Below, piece by piece: positions 25,169-35,756 of a DNA stretch of 64,000 nt (position 1 is its first letter; each line of letters starts with the position of its first letter). The DNA comes from J027 sp965215855 (GTDB lineage: Bacteria; Chloroflexota; Anaerolineae; Aggregatilineales; J027): NCBI GenBank assembly GCA_965215855.1, contig CBDCER010000002.1, positions 868,001-932,000 of the forward strand, given 5' to 3'. Below the pieces are notes generated by a model. It was given only the letters and a program-made list of their open reading frames with translations. It searched no databases and was not told the DNA's origin. The position numbers and the translations under genes are program-made.

Positions 25169-26410
25169 ATGTTTAAACAAATCATGATGACAATAATCGC
25201 TCTGACATTGGTTGGCTCGTTGGGAGTCGCCATTTACGACGGGGCACAAGATGATGAAAGCGCAGCGCAGACCGCAGTCACGGAAACAAATGATACTGCG
25301 ATTGCCGCTGATTCTGTCGCAACACAATCTCCAGTCCAAGATACTCAATCAGTCGAAGCTCCCCAAGAAACAATCGCCCCACAAAATGATGCCACCAGTC
25401 AGGTTGGCGAGCGATGGGTGACAACAGGAACAATTGCCAGTGTGGATGATTTTGGGTTCGAGTTGGCGTTACCCGATGAACGCGTAGTGTATGTCGAACT
25501 CGGCCCACCGACCTATTGGCAGACACAGGATTTCGCACTTTTCGCCGGGGAGCCAGTGGTCGTGGATGGATTCGTTAATGCCGATAACCAGCACCATGCC
25601 CGCATCGTGACGAAAGCAGGCGGTGAGCAGATCGAAGTCCGTACCGAAACTGGTCAACCGTTGTGGTCAGGTGGTGCTTCTAATCAGGGACAGGGCGACG
25701 AAAGCGGTGCGTCTGGCGGTCATGGACAAGGTGGTGAAGGTGAAGCACAAGTGTCTGCTGATGAATGGATTACCCTGGATGGGCAGATCACAGCGGTTGC
25801 GCGAAATAGCTTGACAGTCCAGACCATCGAGGGCGAAACGATGGCAATTCAGCTTGGTCAGCCCCGGTTTGCCGAATCACAGGGAATTACATTCACCGCT
25901 AACGAACGGGTGCGAATAGTAGGATTCTGGGAAGGCACACAGTTCCAGGCAGGTGAAATAACCCAATTGGCGACGGGCGCACGGCTGATGCTACGTGATC
26001 CTAATGGGCGTCCGTTATGGGGCGGTCCGGGTCGCAATGGTGGATCGCAGGGCCAGGGTAATGGTAATAACGGGAACAACGGCAATCCGGATAGTGGCAG
26101 TGGCGGACAATCTCAAGAATCAGTTTCCATCGGGTGGGTCGAAGTCAACAGCACCATCATCTATATCACGGATAGTGAGTTGCTGGTGCAGGCTGACGAC
26201 GGACGGATTGTCACCGTATCATTAGCTGCTACACAACACAGCTTTGCTGTAGGTGATTTTCTCACACTGAGTGGCTTCTGGCAGAATGATATGTTCCATG
26301 TTGGCGAGGTTCTCCATGTGGGTACAGGAGTCCAGATTACATTGACTGAGGCGACAAATGGTCAGGGTAATCAGGGCCAAGGCAACAGCTTTCGCGGTGG
26401 TCGCGAATAA
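25169..26410 (+). CDS. Exported protein with three OB-like repeats, leader gene of cytochrome operon
   Basis: A signal sequence or anchor (about residues 5-25) precedes a Gln/Thr-rich linker. Three repeats of about 90 residues follow. Each begins with a W-x-x-G-x-I-type strand (WVTTGTIASVDDFGFEL, WITLDGQITAVARNSLTVQ, and IGWVEVNSTIIYITDSELL) and ends in a strand with VVVDGF, VRIVGFW or LTLSGFW. Gly/Asn/Gln-rich linkers separate them. Two repeats end with (G)RPLWGG or TGQPLWSGG. This resembles DUF5666-type OB folds, but I cannot name the family surely. It is the first gene before cytochrome b, nine bases apart, so it may be an assembly or binding subunit. Confidence 0.75.
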   Translation: MFKQIMMTIIALTLVGSLGVAIYDGAQDDESAAQTAVTETNDTAIAADSVATQSPVQDTQSVEAPQETIAPQNDATSQVGERWVTTGTIASVDDFGFELALPDERVVYVELGPPTYWQTQDFALFAGEPVVVDGFVNADNQHHARIVTKAGGEQIEVRTETGQPLWSGGASNQGQGDESGASGGHGQGGEGEAQVSADEWITLDGQITAVARNSLTVQTIEGETMAIQLGQPRFAESQGITFTANERVRIVGFWEGTQFQAGEITQLATGARLMLRDPNGRPLWGGPGRNGGSQGQGNGNNGNNGNPDSGSGGQSQESVSIGWVEVNSTIIYITDSELLVQADDGRIVTVSLAATQHSFAVGDFLTLSGFWQNDMFHVGEVLHVGTGVQITLTEATNGQGNQGQGNSFRGGRE

Positions 26411-26418
26411 AAGAGGGC

Positions 26419-27813
26419 ATGATGTCTAAGAAACGATCTGACGCGAACCAACAACCTGAAAGTGTCATTGCCCGTGTAGTCGAATCGGTCACGCGTGGCG
26501 AACCCCTGAACCCCAAAGATGATCGAGGTCGGATGCGGCAGGTGATGGCGAATCTGGTCCTACATCTGCATCCCAGCAAGGTTTCCAAGCCCTCGCTCAA
26601 ATTTACCTATACCTGGGGCCTCGGCGGGCTGGCGATTTTGCTCCTAATGGTGTTGATTGTGACGGGCGTGATGCTGATGTTCGTCTACACACCCGATCCC
26701 GACCATGCCTATCAGGACATGCTGAATTTACAAACGAACGTCTGGTTTGGGCAGTTGATCCGCAATCTGCATCATTGGAGTGGGAATGCGATGGTCATTG
26801 TCGCGCTGCTCCACATGCTGCGGGTGTTTTTCACGGGCGCACATGGCCGCCCTCGTGAATTTAACTGGATATTGGGCGTCAGTTTATTCTTATTAACTGT
26901 CGTCGCCAATTTTACCGGCTATTTGTTGCCCTGGGATCAGTTGGCGTATTGGGCAGTGACGGTTGGTATCAGTCTGCTGCAATATGTCCCTCTAGTCGGC
27001 GATTCGCTGGCACGGTTCATTCTAGGTGGCCCAGAGGTTGGCGCAGCTACATTGACTAACTTCTACGGCCTGCATCTGGCAATCATTCCCATGATAATCA
27101 TGATGATCCTCAGTTTGCACATCTGGCGGGCGCGAAAAGATGGCTTCAGTGTGCCGCGCAACGTAGATGAGGAACGCTCAACTCGTACTGAACGGGTCAC
27201 AACCATCCCGCATCTGGTGGGGCGCGAGGCGATTTTTGCGCTCGCGGCTTTTGCCGTGCTACTGTTCTGGGCGACATTCGTTAATGCCCCATTGGAAGAG
27301 GCGGCTGATCCTGCCCACAGTCCCAATCCCGCCAAAGCTGCCTGGTATTTTATGGGTATTCAGGAATTGTTGCTGCACTTCCATCCCTTGTTCGCGGCGA
27401 TCATCATTCCAGCATTAGGATTGTTCGCGCTGGCGACCTTACCCTATTTCAATCGCGACACGGATGGCGAAGGGATCTGGTTTCATAGCAAGCGCGGGCG
27501 TTGGCTGGCATTGGTGGGGGCGTTGGTAGGTCTCATTGCGACACCTTTGCTGGTGCTGGCCGATGAACACTATATCAATTTGCCTGACCAATTGCCATCG
27601 CTGCCGACGATCATCAGCAATGGCTGGATTCCGTTGGTGTGGCTGTTGGCTGGGTTGTGGATGTATTGGGAATTGTTGCGCGGGCCACTCAAAGCCTCGC
27701 AAAGTGAAACACGCCAGAGCCTCTTCACTTTGTTGCTGTCCAGTTTTGTTGTATTAACCGTAATTGGCATTGTGTTCCGGGGCGAAGGCATGGCCCTGGT
27801 CTGGTCCTGGTAG
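26419..27813 (+). CDS. Cytochrome b (b6/subunit IV type) of a quinol oxidoreductase
   Basis: The 464-residue membrane protein has the cytochrome b N-domain with haem ligands in NLHHWSGNAMVIVALLHMLR and in FYGLHLAIIPMIIMMILSLH. A C-terminal domain follows (NPAKAAWYFMGIQELLLHFH) with about three further helices. It oxidises membrane quinol and passes electrons to the Rieske protein encoded next. Two adjacent ATG codons are possible starts after AAGAGGG. The operon order cytochrome b, Rieske, multihaem c suggests a bc-type complex in which the cytochrome c replaces cytochrome c1. Confidence 0.92.
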   Translation: MMSKKRSDANQQPESVIARVVESVTRGEPLNPKDDRGRMRQVMANLVLHLHPSKVSKPSLKFTYTWGLGGLAILLLMVLIVTGVMLMFVYTPDPDHAYQDMLNLQTNVWFGQLIRNLHHWSGNAMVIVALLHMLRVFFTGAHGRPREFNWILGVSLFLLTVVANFTGYLLPWDQLAYWAVTVGISLLQYVPLVGDSLARFILGGPEVGAATLTNFYGLHLAIIPMIIMMILSLHIWRARKDGFSVPRNVDEERSTRTERVTTIPHLVGREAIFALAAFAVLLFWATFVNAPLEEAADPAHSPNPAKAAWYFMGIQELLLHFHPLFAAIIIPALGLFALATLPYFNRDTDGEGIWFHSKRGRWLALVGALVGLIATPLLVLADEHYINLPDQLPSLPTIISNGWIPLVWLLAGLWMYWELLRGPLKASQSETRQSLFTLLLSSFVVLTVIGIVFRGEGMALVWSW

Positions 27814-27823
27814 GAAGAAGAAA

Positions 27824-28297
27824 ATGGACAAGATTTCTCGACGAGATGTATTGAGATTGGGTTGGGCTGGTTTGGGCGTGGCAGTGGTTGGCGAAAGTAC
27901 CTTTGTGGGCCTCAAATTCTTCGCCCCACGTGTCGGTGACGGCGAGTTTGGTGGCCTATTTACCGTCGGTGCAACCAAGGATTTTCCTCCTGGCAGCGTG
28001 ACGCCATTCACTGATGGACGATTCTACCTGGTGCGGCAAACGGACGGTGGCTTTCTGGCAATCTATCGTCAATGTACACATCTGGGCTGTGCCGTTCCCT
28101 GGGATGCTGAAAGCCAGCAATTTGTGTGTCCGTGTCACGGCTCAGCTTTTGAACGTGACGGGCAAGTGTTAAATCCACCAGCCCCTCGTCCCCTAGATTT
28201 ATTCGCTGTCAGTATAGAGGACGGGCAGGTAGTCGTGGATACCGGCCAGAAAATTGAACGTGACAATACCGATGGCGATTTCGCTGTCTATGCGTGA
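27824..28297 (+). CDS. Rieske [2Fe-2S] protein, Tat-exported
   Basis: The start MDKISRRDVLRLGWAGLG contains a twin-Arg motif before a hydrophobic segment, so the folded protein is likely exported by Tat and kept as an anchor. The cluster ligands lie in CTHLGCAVPW and CPCHGSAF, the complete Rieske pair. I start at ATG 27824, 11 bases after the cytochrome b stop, since the earlier open frame overlaps cytochrome b. It carries electrons from cytochrome b to the cytochrome c encoded just downstream. Confidence 0.93.
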   Translation: MDKISRRDVLRLGWAGLGVAVVGESTFVGLKFFAPRVGDGEFGGLFTVGATKDFPPGSVTPFTDGRFYLVRQTDGGFLAIYRQCTHLGCAVPWDAESQQFVCPCHGSAFERDGQVLNPPAPRPLDLFAVSIEDGQVVVDTGQKIERDNTDGDFAVYA

Positions 28298-28305
28298 GGT
28301 GTGAA

Positions 28306-29349
28306 ATGGGACGTTGGATTGCAATTGGATTTATCGCTACTGGGCTTATCGTTTTGACCTTTGGCTATAGCATTGCCAACGAGGAAGATCGTCAAGCCGA
28401 AGCCGCTGCCCGTTTTCAGGCCGATGATATTGAAGCCGCTACCGATATTTATGCTGAAAATTGCGCGGTTTGTCATGGGGCTGCTGGAGAAGGTATCGCC
28501 AGCAACCCACCGCTGAACTCGGCAGCTCTACGTAGTGCCGACAGCACCACATTATTTAAGACGGTTTCGCGAGGACTATATGGCACAGTCATGGCGGCTT
28601 GGGCTGTGGATGAGGGTGGTGTGCTGAGTCATCATCAAATTGAGCAACTCATCACGTTGATTTATCATGGCGATTGGAACACCGTTATGCTGCGTGTGGA
28701 CGAATTGGGCATGACACCACCCGAACCAATCACGATTGAACTAGATGAGGCGACTTTGACGGAGATTCAACAATTGCCCGACGGGATTGCCATTGCCAAT
28801 GGTGTACAGGTTTATAACCAGGAATGTGTGGCCTGTCACGGTACAGAACTTGCGCCGTCACTCACTTCGCCGGATGCTTTGACTCGCTTGAGCGATGCTG
28901 ACCTCGCCCGAATCATCAACGACGGTGTACCCAGTACATTAATGGCCGGCTGGTCGAACGTGCTGACTCCGCAAGAAGTGTCGGATGTGGTGACGTTCAT
29001 CCGTAATTATGAAGCTCTAGCTACAGCTGGTATCGAATTACCTGCTGCACCGCCGCCTGTAGAAATCGAACTGACGCCTGAGTTGATTGCTGAAGGCGAA
29101 TGGTTGTATGACATTTTGTGTACGCAATGTCATGGCACAATTGGGCAGGGCACACCGATGGCTCCGGCCTTGAATTCGCAAGGGTTTCTGGCCGATACGC
29201 CGGACGCCGCCATTGTGCAGATTATTGCGGGTGGTGTGCCGGGTACACAGATGCCTGCCTGGGGTGGTCGCTTGACTGAAGCCGATTTGATGGCGATTAC
29301 AGCCTTTATTCGCAGTTGGGAACCGACAGCCCCGCCAGTGGCGCGTTGA
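28306..29349 (+). CDS. Three-haem cytochrome c, membrane anchored
   Basis: An N-terminal helix (WIAIGFIATGLIVLTFGYSI) anchors the protein outside the membrane. Three class I cytochrome c domains follow with haem motifs CAVCHG, CVACHG and CTQCHG. Each has a candidate axial Met later (for example MAAWAVD, MAGWSN and MPAWGG). ATG 28306 is chosen, eight bases after the Rieske stop, with GAGGTG upstream. It is the likely electron acceptor of the quinol oxidoreductase and passes electrons to a terminal oxidase or other partner encoded elsewhere. An intrinsic terminator follows. Confidence 0.93.
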   Translation: MGRWIAIGFIATGLIVLTFGYSIANEEDRQAEAAARFQADDIEAATDIYAENCAVCHGAAGEGIASNPPLNSAALRSADSTTLFKTVSRGLYGTVMAAWAVDEGGVLSHHQIEQLITLIYHGDWNTVMLRVDELGMTPPEPITIELDEATLTEIQQLPDGIAIANGVQVYNQECVACHGTELAPSLTSPDALTRLSDADLARIINDGVPSTLMAGWSNVLTPQEVSDVVTFIRNYEALATAGIELPAAPPPVEIELTPELIAEGEWLYDILCTQCHGTIGQGTPMAPALNSQGFLADTPDAAIVQIIAGGVPGTQMPAWGGRLTEADLMAITAFIRSWEPTAPPVAR

Positions 29350-29361
29350 GTTGGAAAGTAA

Positions 29362-29406
29362 GAGGCCAGGGTACGATGCTCGGGGGTAGACACCGATCCT
29401 GGCCTC
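29362..29406. terminator. Bidirectional hairpin between convergent operons
   Basis: GAGGCCAGG and CCTGGCCTC form a perfect 9-bp stem with a 27-nt loop, followed by GGTTT on the plus strand. It separates the cytochrome operon from the convergent reductase gene. Confidence 0.6.
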
Positions 29407-29414
29407 GGTTTCAA

Positions 29415-30116
29415 TCAGGCAGCGCTTTTGGCCGCAGCTGCCCGGGAAGATTGCTTCTTTGATGTTGGTGTTTTTTTGCTACCACCAGTACGGAGCCGGT
29501 AACCCAGCAATAACACGGTTAACAGCACACTACCTGCCAGTAGAATCTGAAAACCCAAGTGGTTGCGGTCTGTTCCAGCGAATAGGCCATGCGCTGTGAC
29601 CATCCAGAAACCCAGATAGCTCAATAGATGGATGTTTTTCCACAGCTTGCGACCTAGTCGCTTTTTCACCGAAAAGCTCAATGTAACGATCAGGATAATC
29701 CAGAATGAGAGTGTGCCTAGTCCAACGGCTAGAGGGCGATAAGGGCCGGTGAAGGGAATGACAAGATCTGTGATTTGGTATGTGAAATAGTCATCGAACA
29801 TCAACAGTGCCGCATGGGCCGCGCTGAAAATGACTGCTAGCCACGAAATACCACTATGCAACAGCATGGATAATACACCGGGCGACCAATCTTTCACTAC
29901 ACGGCTGCTGAGGGCCAGCCCCCATACGACCGAGATGGTCAGCAGGATGTAGGCCGTGATACCTGATGAACGAATGAGATGCCACACGCGCTTTTCATCC
30001 TCGTGAATTTTGAAATCGAAGGTTCCATTGCGCCACAACCAGCCAACAGCGATAAAGACGACAACAAGACTGAAGACAAACGAGAGTGTATCGAGCCAGC
30101 GTGCCGGTTTTGCCAT
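29415..30116 (-). CDS. Ferric-reductase-like / MsrQ-like haem membrane protein
   Basis: The 233-residue protein has six hydrophobic segments. His residues sit in the positions typical of the ferric reductase-like transmembrane domain (WHLIRSSGITAY, SMLLHSGISW, FSAAHAALL, WKNIHLLSYLGF and MVTAHGLFAG). The C-terminus is a Lys/Ala-rich cytoplasmic tail. It probably binds b-type haem and moves electrons across the membrane. No flavin/NAD domain is attached, so it needs a partner. ATG 30116 is used because the 24 codons before it have no conserved features. It is the last gene of the ApbE operon, after a hairpin. Confidence 0.82.
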   Translation of the reverse strand: MAKPARWLDTLSFVFSLVVVFIAVGWLWRNGTFDFKIHEDEKRVWHLIRSSGITAYILLTISVVWGLALSSRVVKDWSPGVLSMLLHSGISWLAVIFSAAHAALLMFDDYFTYQITDLVIPFTGPYRPLAVGLGTLSFWIILIVTLSFSVKKRLGRKLWKNIHLLSYLGFWMVTAHGLFAGTDRNHLGFQILLAGSVLLTVLLLGYRLRTGGSKKTPTSKKQSSRAAAAKSAA

Positions 30117-30154
30117 GATGGATCTACTCCTTTTTTGGAAATGTGAGCATGTGC

Positions 30155-30183
30155 ATCCCCGCTTGCTACTGACAAGCGGGGAT
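30155..30183 (-). terminator. Hairpin inside the ApbE operon
   Basis: ATCCCCGCTTG and CAAGCGGGGAT form a perfect 11-bp stem with a 7-nt loop. It lies between the poly-Asp gene and the reductase gene on the minus strand. There is no T-tract after it, so it may attenuate transcription or stabilise the upstream mRNA. Confidence 0.5.
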
Positions 30184-30206
30184 TGCAATTGTGGGATTAG
30201 TAGCCG

Positions 30207-31306
<1,100 letters not shown>

Positions 31307-31310
<4 letters not shown>

Positions 31311-32236
31311 GATTTCCTCCAAATATAAGACTGAAAATCGGATGTGGACAAAATAGCTCCGTCATTGCAGACGACGATGCCAGCAGCATACGGTTGTTGG
31401 TTTAGCCAATCCAGGCCGTCGATACTGCCCAATAGCATCACGGCTTTGGTATAAGCCTCGGCCAACGATGCTTCGGGATGTACGACAGTCGCCGATATGA
31501 CATCAGTAATGGCGGGATCTCCGGTGCGCGGATCAATCAGATGGTGGCGCAAATGACCGTTACGATACCAGCGTCGGACGGTCGTGCCGCTGGTGGCGAC
31601 GGCGGCATCTTGCAGTTGTAGAGTCAGGATACTGGTTTCATCATCCAGTGGATCAGTGACCTGCACGGCCCAGCCATCTTGTCCCACTGGGTGGCCGCGC
31701 GTCACAATGTCGCCACCAACATCTACCAGACAAGGACCAAAAAATGCCAGCCACCGGGCAATGCGCTCTGCTACCCAGCCTTTGCCGATGCCACCCAGGT
31801 CAATTGCAGCTTCTTTGGGCAAGAACACGGCCTTTGCATCCAAATCGACGCGCAATTCATCCCAGGCCGGTAAATTTGGTGCGGCCAGCATTGGAGTATC
31901 GGTGTCGGTGTCCATTACATCGAAACTGCGATCATAGCCAGCCGCGACAAGAGCGGGCAACACCATCGGATTGTATAAACCGCCAGTTTGCTTCGCTGCA
32001 TATTGCGCCGCCAGAATTGCATTGAGCAGTGTATCGCTCACTTGTACCCAGGTTCCACTGTGCTGGTTTAGAAGCGAGAGTTCGCTATCCGAACGAAAAC
32101 GCGATAGACATTGCTCAATCGCTTCAAACCAGGGGGCGACTTCTTGCAGAATCTCTACGCCATCGGCCTGAATTTCCAGCCAGATATTGACTTGATTGCC
32201 CATTGCCCGGAAGCTGGTCACGTAGGGACGACTCAT
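31307..32236 (-). CDS. apbE: FAD:protein FMN transferase (ApbE)
   Basis: ApbE covalently attaches FMN from FAD to a Thr/Ser in exported FMN-binding domains. The protein has FRAMGNQVNIWLE at the N-terminus, the cofactor loop AIDLGGIGKGWVAERIARWL, LVDVGGDIVTRGHPVG, and a late LAEAYTKAVMLLG. At 309 residues it has usual length. No evident signal peptide or lipobox is present. The start overlaps the stop of the upstream short Pro-rich gene, and the end overlaps the poly-Asp gene. No FMN_bind substrate domain is encoded in this window. Confidence 0.92.
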
Positions 32237-32661
32237 CGGGATGGCCTCGTCGAAGGCGCTGACACACCGCCAGAGCCAACCTGTTGGACGACGACAGCCG
32301 GAGGCGGTGCAACTTGGACAGGCGAAGGTGGCTGGACCGTTACCCCCGTGATCGCTGTACTGCTGCCAGATTCACTACTATTGCCACCGATAGAGCTGGT
32401 CTGTCCTGGCCGCCGCAGAATTACAATATTCGGTGCTGCTTGGCGCGGCATAATATCTGTCTTCTCTGTATTTTCTTCAGTGGGTTGCGTCTGGATGCTG
32501 GTCGGGGGCAGTGATGGGGGATTGGATGAGGTGCTGTCAGATGAAAATTGCCCACTGTCCAATGCCGCCAGGCTTTGTGCGCCAATGATGGTGGCGAGCG
32601 TGCTGCCGGTAATTAGTGAGATGCGTATGATAAATCGTTTTGCGGCGGTCATGCCTGCCAT
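32233..32661 (-). CDS. Short membrane-anchored Pro/Ser-rich protein, first gene of ApbE operon
   Basis: The 142-residue protein has one N-terminal helix (IIRISLITGSTLATIIGA) and then only Ser/Thr/Pro/Gln-rich low-complexity sequence (PSPVQVAPPPAVVVQQVG). In many ApbE/ferric-reductase clusters this position holds a short anchored protein with a linker and a C-terminal FMN_bind domain. Here the FMN_bind domain is missing. I start at ATG 32661, which has GGAAGGA upstream; the longer open frame overlaps an ECF-like promoter. The stop overlaps the apbE start (ATGA). Confidence 0.6.
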   Translation of the reverse strand: MAGMTAAKRFIIRISLITGSTLATIIGAQSLAALDSGQFSSDSTSSNPPSLPPTSIQTQPTEENTEKTDIMPRQAAPNIVILRRPGQTSSIGGNSSESGSSTAITGVTVQPPSPVQVAPPPAVVVQQVGSGGVSAPSTRPSR

Positions 32662-32700
32662 AATGAGTGTTCCTTCCGGTGAAATTTCCGAATGACACCC

Positions 32701-32733
32701 ATACCGAGTCTGAAGTTGCAGAAAAGTTGCGGT
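32701..32733 (-). promoter_or_regulatory. ECF-type promoter motif, copy A (ApbE operon)
   Basis: On the minus strand ACCGCAACTTTTC is followed after 9 nt by AGACTCGGTAT, ending 40 bases before ATG 32661. The first part contains the AAC core usual in ECF sigma -35 elements. The same 13-mer, followed after 10 nt by AGACTCGATAT, lies in front of the ECF sigma gene (37606-37639). The pair suggests sigma autoregulation and control of this operon. Confidence 0.65.
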
Positions 32734-32805
32734 GAATTTTGAAAATTCGTTTTTTGGGGGATAGATGCCGGGTCGGGAGCAACCCGACATCAATTTATAG
32801 GAAGG

Positions 32806-33417
32806 TTAGTTGGCGCAACGCTCGAAAGCAGGCAGATGATTGAACTCCGATGCATCGCGTAGTGTTGTGAAAACATAGGCGATGTCCGGATAGTCTTCGG
32901 CGGCTTCCATCCACTCATCGTACAGGGTGAAATTCGCTATTTCGGCATCCGCCGCGACCTGACAGGCTTCGATTACGGTCTCAAACTCTGGCACTGGATC
33001 GAGTTCCGGCGGCTCAGGAATTTCCAGCTCGTAGCGTTCAAAGATGAAAGTCAATGCAGCGATATGATTGGCCTCGGCCCGTTCGATATTCACGAAGGGG
33101 CGAACCGTGCCAAAATTATCCATTACAGCTTGATATACTGCCTGGGCGTGATATTCGTCCATCAGACCCGCTTCGAGTGCCTCGACGACCTCATCGCTCA
33201 ATTCAAGATCAGTCATGGGCGGTATGTTCACAAAACCCTCTTCCTGGCAAATACCAGCCTGATCGCCAGTGCCACGTGGGGCGCGATTACCCTGTCCACC
33301 TCGGCCTTGCCCACGACCACCCGGCCCCTGGGCCATGGCTATTCCAACAGCCAAGATCAGGACACTACTCACAATTACGATGACCATCACCAACTGGATA
33401 AGACGTTTATGGCTCAT
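32806..33417 (-). CDS. DUF2202 ferritin-like exported protein
   Basis: A signal sequence (LVMVIVIVSSVLILAVGIAMA) is followed by a Gly/Arg-rich stretch and a four-helix DUF2202 domain with Glu/His pairs (MDEYHAQAVYQAVMDNF, NIERAEANHIAALTFIFE, and later EFNHLPAFERC). The E...EANH pattern fits a ferritin-like di-iron site. GGAGG lies upstream of the ATG. A 52-nt conserved block shared with the cytochrome operon lies just upstream, so it is probably co-regulated with that operon. The role may be iron or peroxide handling outside the cell. Confidence 0.82.
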   Translation of the reverse strand: MSHKRLIQLVMVIVIVSSVLILAVGIAMAQGPGGRGQGRGGQGNRAPRGTGDQAGICQEEGFVNIPPMTDLELSDEVVEALEAGLMDEYHAQAVYQAVMDNFGTVRPFVNIERAEANHIAALTFIFERYELEIPEPPELDPVPEFETVIEACQVAADAEIANFTLYDEWMEAAEDYPDIAYVFTTLRDASEFNHLPAFERCAN

Positions 33418-33453
33418 GTTTGCCTCCTTTTTTGTCTTATCGGTTTATATGTG

Positions 33454-33505
33454 ATGATAGGCACAGATTATGTGGAAATTATGAAGGGAGTGTGGGGAAA
33501 GTATG
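33454..33505 (-). promoter_or_regulatory. Conserved 52-nt block, copy 2 (DUF2202 gene)
   Basis: This is the minus-strand partner of the block at 25078-25129. It starts CATACT, then CCCACA, CTTCATAA, CACATA, TCTG and CCTATC at identical spacing. It ends 36 bases before the DUF2202 start codon, versus 39 bases for copy 1. Two CATAAT units lie 11 bp apart. It also lies upstream of the divergent M28 peptidase gene. Confidence 0.6.
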
Positions 33506-33569
33506 GGGCATATTTGAACCGTCTTCACCTACTCATTGTGTGTTATTTAAGATATGGAGGAATTGTTCT

Positions 33570-35756
33570 ATGAAGAAACCCTATTGGATTATTTTGATTG
33601 TGTTGGTACTGTTGCCGCTGAATAATCCTGTCACAGCCACCGAAACTGATCCTTATAGTCTCATCTCCCAGGACCAGATGTTCCGTCACCTTGAAGTCCT
33701 GACGAGCATCCAGCCCTACTCAGGATGGCGCAATTCTGCTAGCAGCGGTGAGGCTGAAGCCCGAGCTTATGTGACTCAGCAGCTAGAGATGATGTCGTCT
33801 CTGGACATGGAGATTGAGCAGCAAAGCTTCAACGTCTTTGTCGCCACTGAGATTCATGAGTCTCGTCTTTTCTTGACTATAGATGGGCAAGAAATCGAAG
33901 TTATGGCCGATTCAACGCGTGGTTCCAGAGATAATGTTGATCTGGCAATGCGCTACGACACCGATGGCGTGCTGAACGATAATAACTTCGATCCGGTGGA
34001 GGTAAGCGCAGGGGTGCAAATCATTCGTACTCCCGCGGATGTATTTCGTCTTACGAGTGGTGATTTGAGTGAGACTATCTTGCTAGTCGATTTTGCGTTG
34101 ATTGACCAGTTCACCGTCAATGAAAGTGATGCGTATGTGCTGGCAGCTCAAATCATGGCAGCGGAACCCGCCGGTGTGGTTTACCTCACTGCATTCTCGG
34201 ATGTCCTCGGTGAGAGTCATGGGACAGGCATTGGCGATGTAACAGTGCTGGCGAATTTGGAAGGGGTGCCTGCGCCGCAGTTATTGTATGCTCGCGTGGA
34301 AGACCTGACGCCTGCTGGAATATCGTCGTGGGATGACCTTGAAAAGATCGAAGCAGTTCGGATGGTGAACGATGTCGATGTCTTTGCACCAGGGCAGGCT
34401 GGTAATGTGATCGCCACTATTCGCGGTGAAGACTCTTCACGAGCAATCATCCTGAGCGCCCATATCGACAGTCCTAATTCGCCAGGCGCATTGGATGATG
34501 GTACGGGTTCGGTGGCACTATTAGAAGTGGCGCGGGTCTTGAACGAAGCTGAAGTCCGTCCATCTATAGACATAGTGTTGGCCTGGTTTGGCGGCCATGA
34601 AATTGGGTTATATGGCTCTGGATCTTTTGTTGCAACCCATCAGGAGTTGTTAGATCGTAGTGTTGCCATGTTAAGCGTCGATTGCTTGACCTCGCCTGTG
34701 GCCGGAGTTACTCCTACACTTGATGTCAACACCTGGTCATATAGTCTAATGGGAAACACGGAAGTTCCCTGGGCTGGTTTTCTTCAAGACTATGCCAATC
34801 AAGTGGGCATCACTTTAAACAATACCGACCGGCTGATGGTTTCCTCAGATAATTCCTCGTTCAATATGTACGATGTTCCGAACGGTAATCTTGGTGGCTT
34901 GCCGCCTGAAAGCGCCGGTGAAGTGCATTATGTCGGTTTCTTGCATACACCCTATGATACATTGGATCGTGTGCGGCTATATTCCGATCAGTGGGTCGAA
35001 ATGGTACATATCGCCCTGGCTGCTGCCCTAGAAGGAGGCAGTTATTCGGGGCGGCTACGAGTCACGCCAGAACCTGAGATGCGTGCGGTTATCGTTGGTA
35101 GCCACTACGAAGCAGTCAGTTTGACGTCGGTAGGGATGGCGCATTTTGGCATGATGTTGGCGATGATGGGCTACGATGTTGACTTAGTTCCTTATGGTGA
35201 GCCTGTAACCGATGCACATCTAGGCGGGGCCGACATGGTACTGGTTTTACCTGTATATGATTACCCAGCGGATGGCAACGACGCCTACGATACTGACTGG
35301 AGTGCCGATGAGGTCGAAGCCCTGACACACTACGTTGAAGACGGCGGATTTTTGATTATCACTAATGCGGCACGGCGTACTAACTTTGCTATTCAGGGCG
35401 CCGAATTGAATGAGGATTGGAGCGATATGAACACGCTGTCATCCGTGTTCGGCGTGAATTTCCTCAATCCCACTCCCGATGTATCGAACTATTCACTCCT
35501 CGTTGACACACCCTTGATGGATAATGTAAGCGGGCTGGCGCTAGGTGATGGAACAGCCGTCAGCTTTGAGTTGAACGAAGGCGGTCTGGCTCTCGTCGGC
35601 ACAGGCGAATCAGAACCAATCATTGCAGGGTTGGGTTATGGTGATGGATTGGTTATGGTTCTGGGAGATATTGGGATATTCCAAACGCTTGGCTCCGAGG
35701 CCGATATGAATATGCGTTTCTGGTTCAACCTGATTCGGTTTGTTGCGGGACGGTGA
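33570..35756 (+). CDS. Exported M28-family peptidase with C-terminal DUF4350-like domain
   Basis: After a signal peptide (WIILIVLVLLPLNNP) the protein has a PA-like insert and an M28 zinc peptidase core. The zinc ligands are in LSAHIDSPNSPGALDDGTG (His, Asp), WFGGHEIGLYGS (Glu region; usual motif is EE or EH), SVDCL and FLHTPYDTLD (His). The last 230 residues resemble a glutamine-amidotransferase-like DUF4350 domain (MRAVIVGSHYEAVSL, MVLVLPVYDYPAD, and EALTHYVEDGGFLIITNAAR). ATG 33570 has TGGAGG upstream. It is likely a secreted aminopeptidase. At GGHEIG the usual E-E/H pair is reduced, so activity is not certain. Confidence 0.82.
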   Translation: MKKPYWIILIVLVLLPLNNPVTATETDPYSLISQDQMFRHLEVLTSIQPYSGWRNSASSGEAEARAYVTQQLEMMSSLDMEIEQQSFNVFVATEIHESRLFLTIDGQEIEVMADSTRGSRDNVDLAMRYDTDGVLNDNNFDPVEVSAGVQIIRTPADVFRLTSGDLSETILLVDFALIDQFTVNESDAYVLAAQIMAAEPAGVVYLTAFSDVLGESHGTGIGDVTVLANLEGVPAPQLLYARVEDLTPAGISSWDDLEKIEAVRMVNDVDVFAPGQAGNVIATIRGEDSSRAIILSAHIDSPNSPGALDDGTGSVALLEVARVLNEAEVRPSIDIVLAWFGGHEIGLYGSGSFVATHQELLDRSVAMLSVDCLTSPVAGVTPTLDVNTWSYSLMGNTEVPWAGFLQDYANQVGITLNNTDRLMVSSDNSSFNMYDVPNGNLGGLPPESAGEVHYVGFLHTPYDTLDRVRLYSDQWVEMVHIALAAALEGGSYSGRLRVTPEPEMRAVIVGSHYEAVSLTSVGMAHFGMMLAMMGYDVDLVPYGEPVTDAHLGGADMVLVLPVYDYPADGNDAYDTDWSADEVEALTHYVEDGGFLIITNAARRTNFAIQGAELNEDWSDMNTLSSVFGVNFLNPTPDVSNYSLLVDTPLMDNVSGLALGDGTAVSFELNEGGLALVGTGESEPIIAGLGYGDGLVMVLGDIGIFQTLGSEADMNMRFWFNLIRFVAGR

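Noticed and set aside
32662..32793. Longer start of the Pro-rich leader gene of the ApbE operon
   Set aside because: The added 44 codons would overlap the ECF-type promoter motif and lack a ribosome-binding site, while ATG 32661 has GGAAGGA and begins a membrane anchor.
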